This document shows positions 61,713 through 64,000 of a stretch of DNA of 64,000 nucleotides, piece after piece; position 1 is the stretch's first letter, and every line of letters starts with the position of its first letter. The DNA is from Tectiglobus sp965223355. Lineage in GTDB: Bacteria > Pseudomonadota > Alphaproteobacteria > Rhizobiales > Hyphomicrobiaceae. Location: contig CBDCWE010000003.1 of the NCBI GenBank assembly GCA_965223355.1, forward strand, positions 1,116,001 to 1,180,000. Reading direction: 5' to 3'. The notes under the pieces are model-generated. The model was not told the origin of the DNA, ran no database searches, and saw nothing but the letters and a program-made list of their open reading frames with translations. A program made the position numbers and the translations under genes.

Positions 61713-62077
61713 GATTCTGCGCGATCTGACAATGAGATTGTTGGTTGGTGGACAACATTGAAATAAGCCGCGTCTCCGCAAAGCAACAAATTCAGGCGTT
61801 TTGCAAGGCTGTGGCTCGCGAACGTCGCCAGACTTGATAACAACGTATACTGATTAGTTGTCAGTCATTTAAGATAAAACACTAGAAAAAGTTCAGTTTA
61901 CCTATCAAGAATTGTATGTTCAAAAGTAAATCAGAATATATCAACAATAATTACGAACCTATTTGTGCTGTTGTACAGTGTAAAATATTCGAATCAACTT
62001 GCGGCATGTCGTGATTGCCGATCGCGGTCTGTCAAGGCCTCATGTTTCGCCGGACCGATAGCCGTTCAGGCTCAGGG
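61713..62077. other. AT-rich intergenic region
   Basis: About 365 bases with markedly lower GC than the flanks, especially 61840-61980 (taagataaaacactagaaaa and similar). No ORF. It probably holds promoters, and the base composition suggests foreign origin or a silenced region. Confidence 0.5.
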
Positions 62078-62245
62078 ATCCGCTGATCAAGGTGCAGGTT
62101 TCCACAAGGCATCTCCTTTTGCTCGGGTTGTCAGGGGCCGACAGCCCCTCACGGATCGCCGCGAAGCGGCGATTGATACCGCCCGGCCCTGCGGGTGGGT
62201 CTCAGGCAGCCACCGGTCCGTTGCGCCCATTGCCCGCGCCTGCCA
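62078..62245. repeat. Rearranged fragments of repeat families R2 and R3
   Basis: cgctgatcaaggtgcaggtt and gacagcccctcacggatcgc resemble R2; further on, gggtgggtctcaggc and ccgttgcgcccattgccc resemble the interior of R3 (46675-46710). The two are fused here. Confidence 0.5.
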
Positions 62246-62257
62246 GGCTCGGCCACC

Positions 62258-63181
62258 TCAGGCGGTATCAATAAACCGCATCGTTGCCCGATCAAGCGGC
62301 GTCAGGATGCCGCCGATGAAGCCGCGCACAAACGATACGCTGCGCATGATGCCGCGCGGCCTCCGAAATCTCAGCAATGACCACAACGGCGGCCACACGG
62401 CAAAGCACACGAACTCATAGGCCGGAATGATCACGAAGTCCCAGCGGCCGCACTTGAGCAGCTTGGAATACGCCGCTCCAATGCTCTGGAAGTTGCGCCG
62501 CGAGAGTTGTTTACCTTGCTGCCACGTGCGGAAGCCAAAATGCTCCACCGTTATGGTCGAGGTTTCGTAGATGTGATTGCCCGACAGCAGGATCCGAACG
62601 GCCATGTCGCCATCATCGCAGCAGCCAAACCGACTGCCAGGGCCCAGCAGGGTGTCATAGCCGCCGAGCTTCAGGATCACGGCACGCCGCACCGCCATCC
62701 CGGCACCAATTCCTCGCGCCGAGCATTTATCGCGGCTGGTTGTGACCAACTTGTCATCCGTTCGCATATAAGCCGGAATGAAGCCCGCCGATTCATCATG
62801 TGGACCAGCCGCGACGTTGCAGAACGCCATTGCAACCTTCGGATTCCGATCGAAGATGGCCGCAAGCTTCTCAAGCCAGTCGGAAGGCACGGTACAGTCA
62901 TCGTCGGTGACTGCAACGACCTCGCCCCCGGCCTCGGAAACGCCAAGATTAAGGGCACGCGTCTTGCCGGCCGTCGAGCTTCGAATGTACCTCAGTCTGG
63001 GGTCGGAAAAGAACGGCCGCGCCGCGTCCTCTGTGGTATCGTTGGTGCTTTGGTCGACGATCACGAGCTCGAAGTTCGGGTGCGTGTTGGCCAATATCGA
63101 CGTGATCGTGTCAACGATCGACTGGCCGCGATCGCGCGTGCAAACCAGGGCCGACATCAGCGGCGCTTCCAAGTCAGTCAT
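62258..63181 (-). CDS. GT2 family glycosyltransferase
   Basis: 307 residues, GT-A fold: MSALVCTRDRGQSIVDTITSI, FELVIVDQSTNDTTEDAARP, the donor/metal motif VVAVTDDDCTVPSDWLEKL, and later RFGCCDDGDMAVRILLSG with the general-base acidic pair. A hydrophobic segment near the C-terminus (FVIIPAYEFVCFAVWPPLWSLL) suggests membrane association. ATG at 63181 is preceded by a duplicated gaagaaggtcgg, so two candidate SD sequences are present. Probably adds a sugar to the polysaccharide exported by the Wza-like protein. Confidence 0.88.
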   Translation of the reverse strand: MTDLEAPLMSALVCTRDRGQSIVDTITSILANTHPNFELVIVDQSTNDTTEDAARPFFSDPRLRYIRSSTAGKTRALNLGVSEAGGEVVAVTDDDCTVPSDWLEKLAAIFDRNPKVAMAFCNVAAGPHDESAGFIPAYMRTDDKLVTTSRDKCSARGIGAGMAVRRAVILKLGGYDTLLGPGSRFGCCDDGDMAVRILLSGNHIYETSTITVEHFGFRTWQQGKQLSRRNFQSIGAAYSKLLKCGRWDFVIIPAYEFVCFAVWPPLWSLLRFRRPRGIMRSVSFVRGFIGGILTPLDRATMRFIDTA

Positions 63182-63460
63182 GTTCCCGACCTTCTTCCCG
63201 ACCTTCTTCAACGAGCAAATGTCGCCACGTCACACTCAGCGCAACCTGCCTCGGCGCCACCTGCCCTCAACCGGGTTCAGAATGCTTCCGATCAAGAGCC
63301 GACAGTGGCGCCGCACGGCAACGCCGCACTGCAGCCATGGCGATCTTTCGTGCGTTCAGTATGCCGGAATTGTGCCAAGCAAAAAACTCGGGTCCAGGTT
63401 CCATTCCGGCTTTGTCCCAGGTGCCATTCCGGCTTTGTCAATGTCAAGAATCTTCAATCG

Positions 63461-64000
63461 TCAATGTGAAGGCGCGCGGCGCGCCGCATCCTCCTTCGCT
63501 GATCCGCCTGTTTCATCAACCTTGCTGCGCGTCTTGCCCGTGACAAAGCAGCTGCGCAACCATCGCTGCGCGGGCAGTTCGAACAGCACCCAGGTCAAAT
63601 AGGCAGCCCACAACAGTAGCGGCAGAAAGATCACTCCCGCCCAGGGTACATAGTCTCCAACTTTGTTACCCAGCAGGACTTGCGGCAGTGCAGAATACAA
63701 CACCATAAGCGGCGTGTGCAGTAGGTAGACGGAATACGACACGCCACCCAACAGCAGGGCAAATGAGGCAACTTTGGACGGCAGCCGGGCTGCGAGGGCA
63801 ACGACGAGCACAACCGGAAACAACACCACGACGACGGCCAAATCATAAAATCCGTCCAAATGTCCCGGAAGCCCGAACGGCAGGCTCATGATCAATGTCG
63901 ACATCGCCAGCAACACATACAACGTCAGCGGATTTGCGGCCCAGCCGGCATCGATGCGAAAGCCGGTCCTGAAAATCAGCAGGCCGAGAAAAAAGGAAAA
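63461..64000 (-). CDS. Acyltransferase family 3 (OafA/YrhL-like), N-terminus beyond window
   Basis: The last 180 or so residues of a multi-TM acyltransferase, with about five TM helices visible. LLGGVSYSVYLLHTPLMVLYSAL is the hallmark C-terminal motif of Acyl_transf_3 proteins (SYSxYLxHxP), and LLLWAAYLTWVLFELPAQRWL (the FE-P-x-x-x motif) follows. The frame is open to the window end with no start. It likely O-acetylates the surface polysaccharide made by the neighbouring genes. Confidence 0.85.
   Translation of the reverse strand, partial: FSFFLGLLIFRTGFRIDAGWAANPLTLYVLLAMSTLIMSLPFGLPGHLDGFYDLAVVVVLFPVVLVVALAARLPSKVASFALLLGGVSYSVYLLHTPLMVLYSALPQVLLGNKVGDYVPWAGVIFLPLLLWAAYLTWVLFELPAQRWLRSCFVTGKTRSKVDETGGSAKEDAARRAPSH

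Overview
The window is a GC-rich bacterial chromosome segment. It is most consistent with a free-living alphaproteobacterium: FixL/FixJ/FixK-type regulators, a PhoX phosphatase, many EamA and LysR genes, LAB_N-type lipid A genes and many small dispersed repeats. No rRNA, tRNA or CRISPR array was recognised. Genus cannot be set from the sequence alone.

Layout. 1-7 kb: a truncated GST, a small secreted Cys-rich protein, an MFS transporter, a scar where an IS110-type remnant joins the 5' end of an SDR gene to the 3' end of a HugZ-type gene, and a DUF4132 gene split by an in-frame amber codon. 7-12 kb: FixL-like kinase, FixJ-like regulator, a receiver domain lacking its Asp, a FNR/FixK-type regulator with an unusual Cys spacing, and an APC permease. 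12-20 kb: DUF599, homocysteine methyltransferase, EamA, LysR divergent from an acyl-CoA dehydrogenase, another EamA, and an intact IS630 element. 20-28 kb: PhoX, a two-component flavin monooxygenase pair, a phytoene-dehydrogenase-like oxidase, a D-2-hydroxyacid dehydrogenase, then a tandemly duplicated non-coding block. 28-37 kb: cytochrome b561, gamma-glutamyltransferase, a DAO-type oxidase, a hydrolase, L,D-transpeptidase and Cfa. 37-41 kb: a complete larA-larC-larE-larB operon that makes the nickel-pincer cofactor and its racemase. 41-52 kb: patatin, 3-hydroxybutyrate dehydrogenase, GT39/GT2/LAB_N lipid A genes, iron-type dehydrogenase, NnrU, a Pro/Ala-rich Sel1 protein and a MORN protein. 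52-57.5 kb: a decayed cupin gene, an atypical MBL-fold protein and the most interesting locus, a radical SAM/SPASM enzyme with a PqqD-like binding protein and a 72-residue peptide carrying two near-identical 20-residue repeats. This looks like a RiPP pathway. A hypothetical protein and an EamA permease follow. 57.5-64 kb: small monooxygenase-like proteins, then a surface polysaccharide region (UDP-xylose synthase, Wza-like export lipoprotein, GT2, acyltransferase running off the end).

The second theme is repeats. At least ten copies of a palindromic TA-flanked MITE are scattered through the window. Each full copy is two hairpins in series, and compensatory changes are visible between copies. 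In several places the repeat end supplies the stop codon of the neighbouring gene. A second MITE-like family with 16-bp terminal inverted repeats and a third dispersed family are also present.
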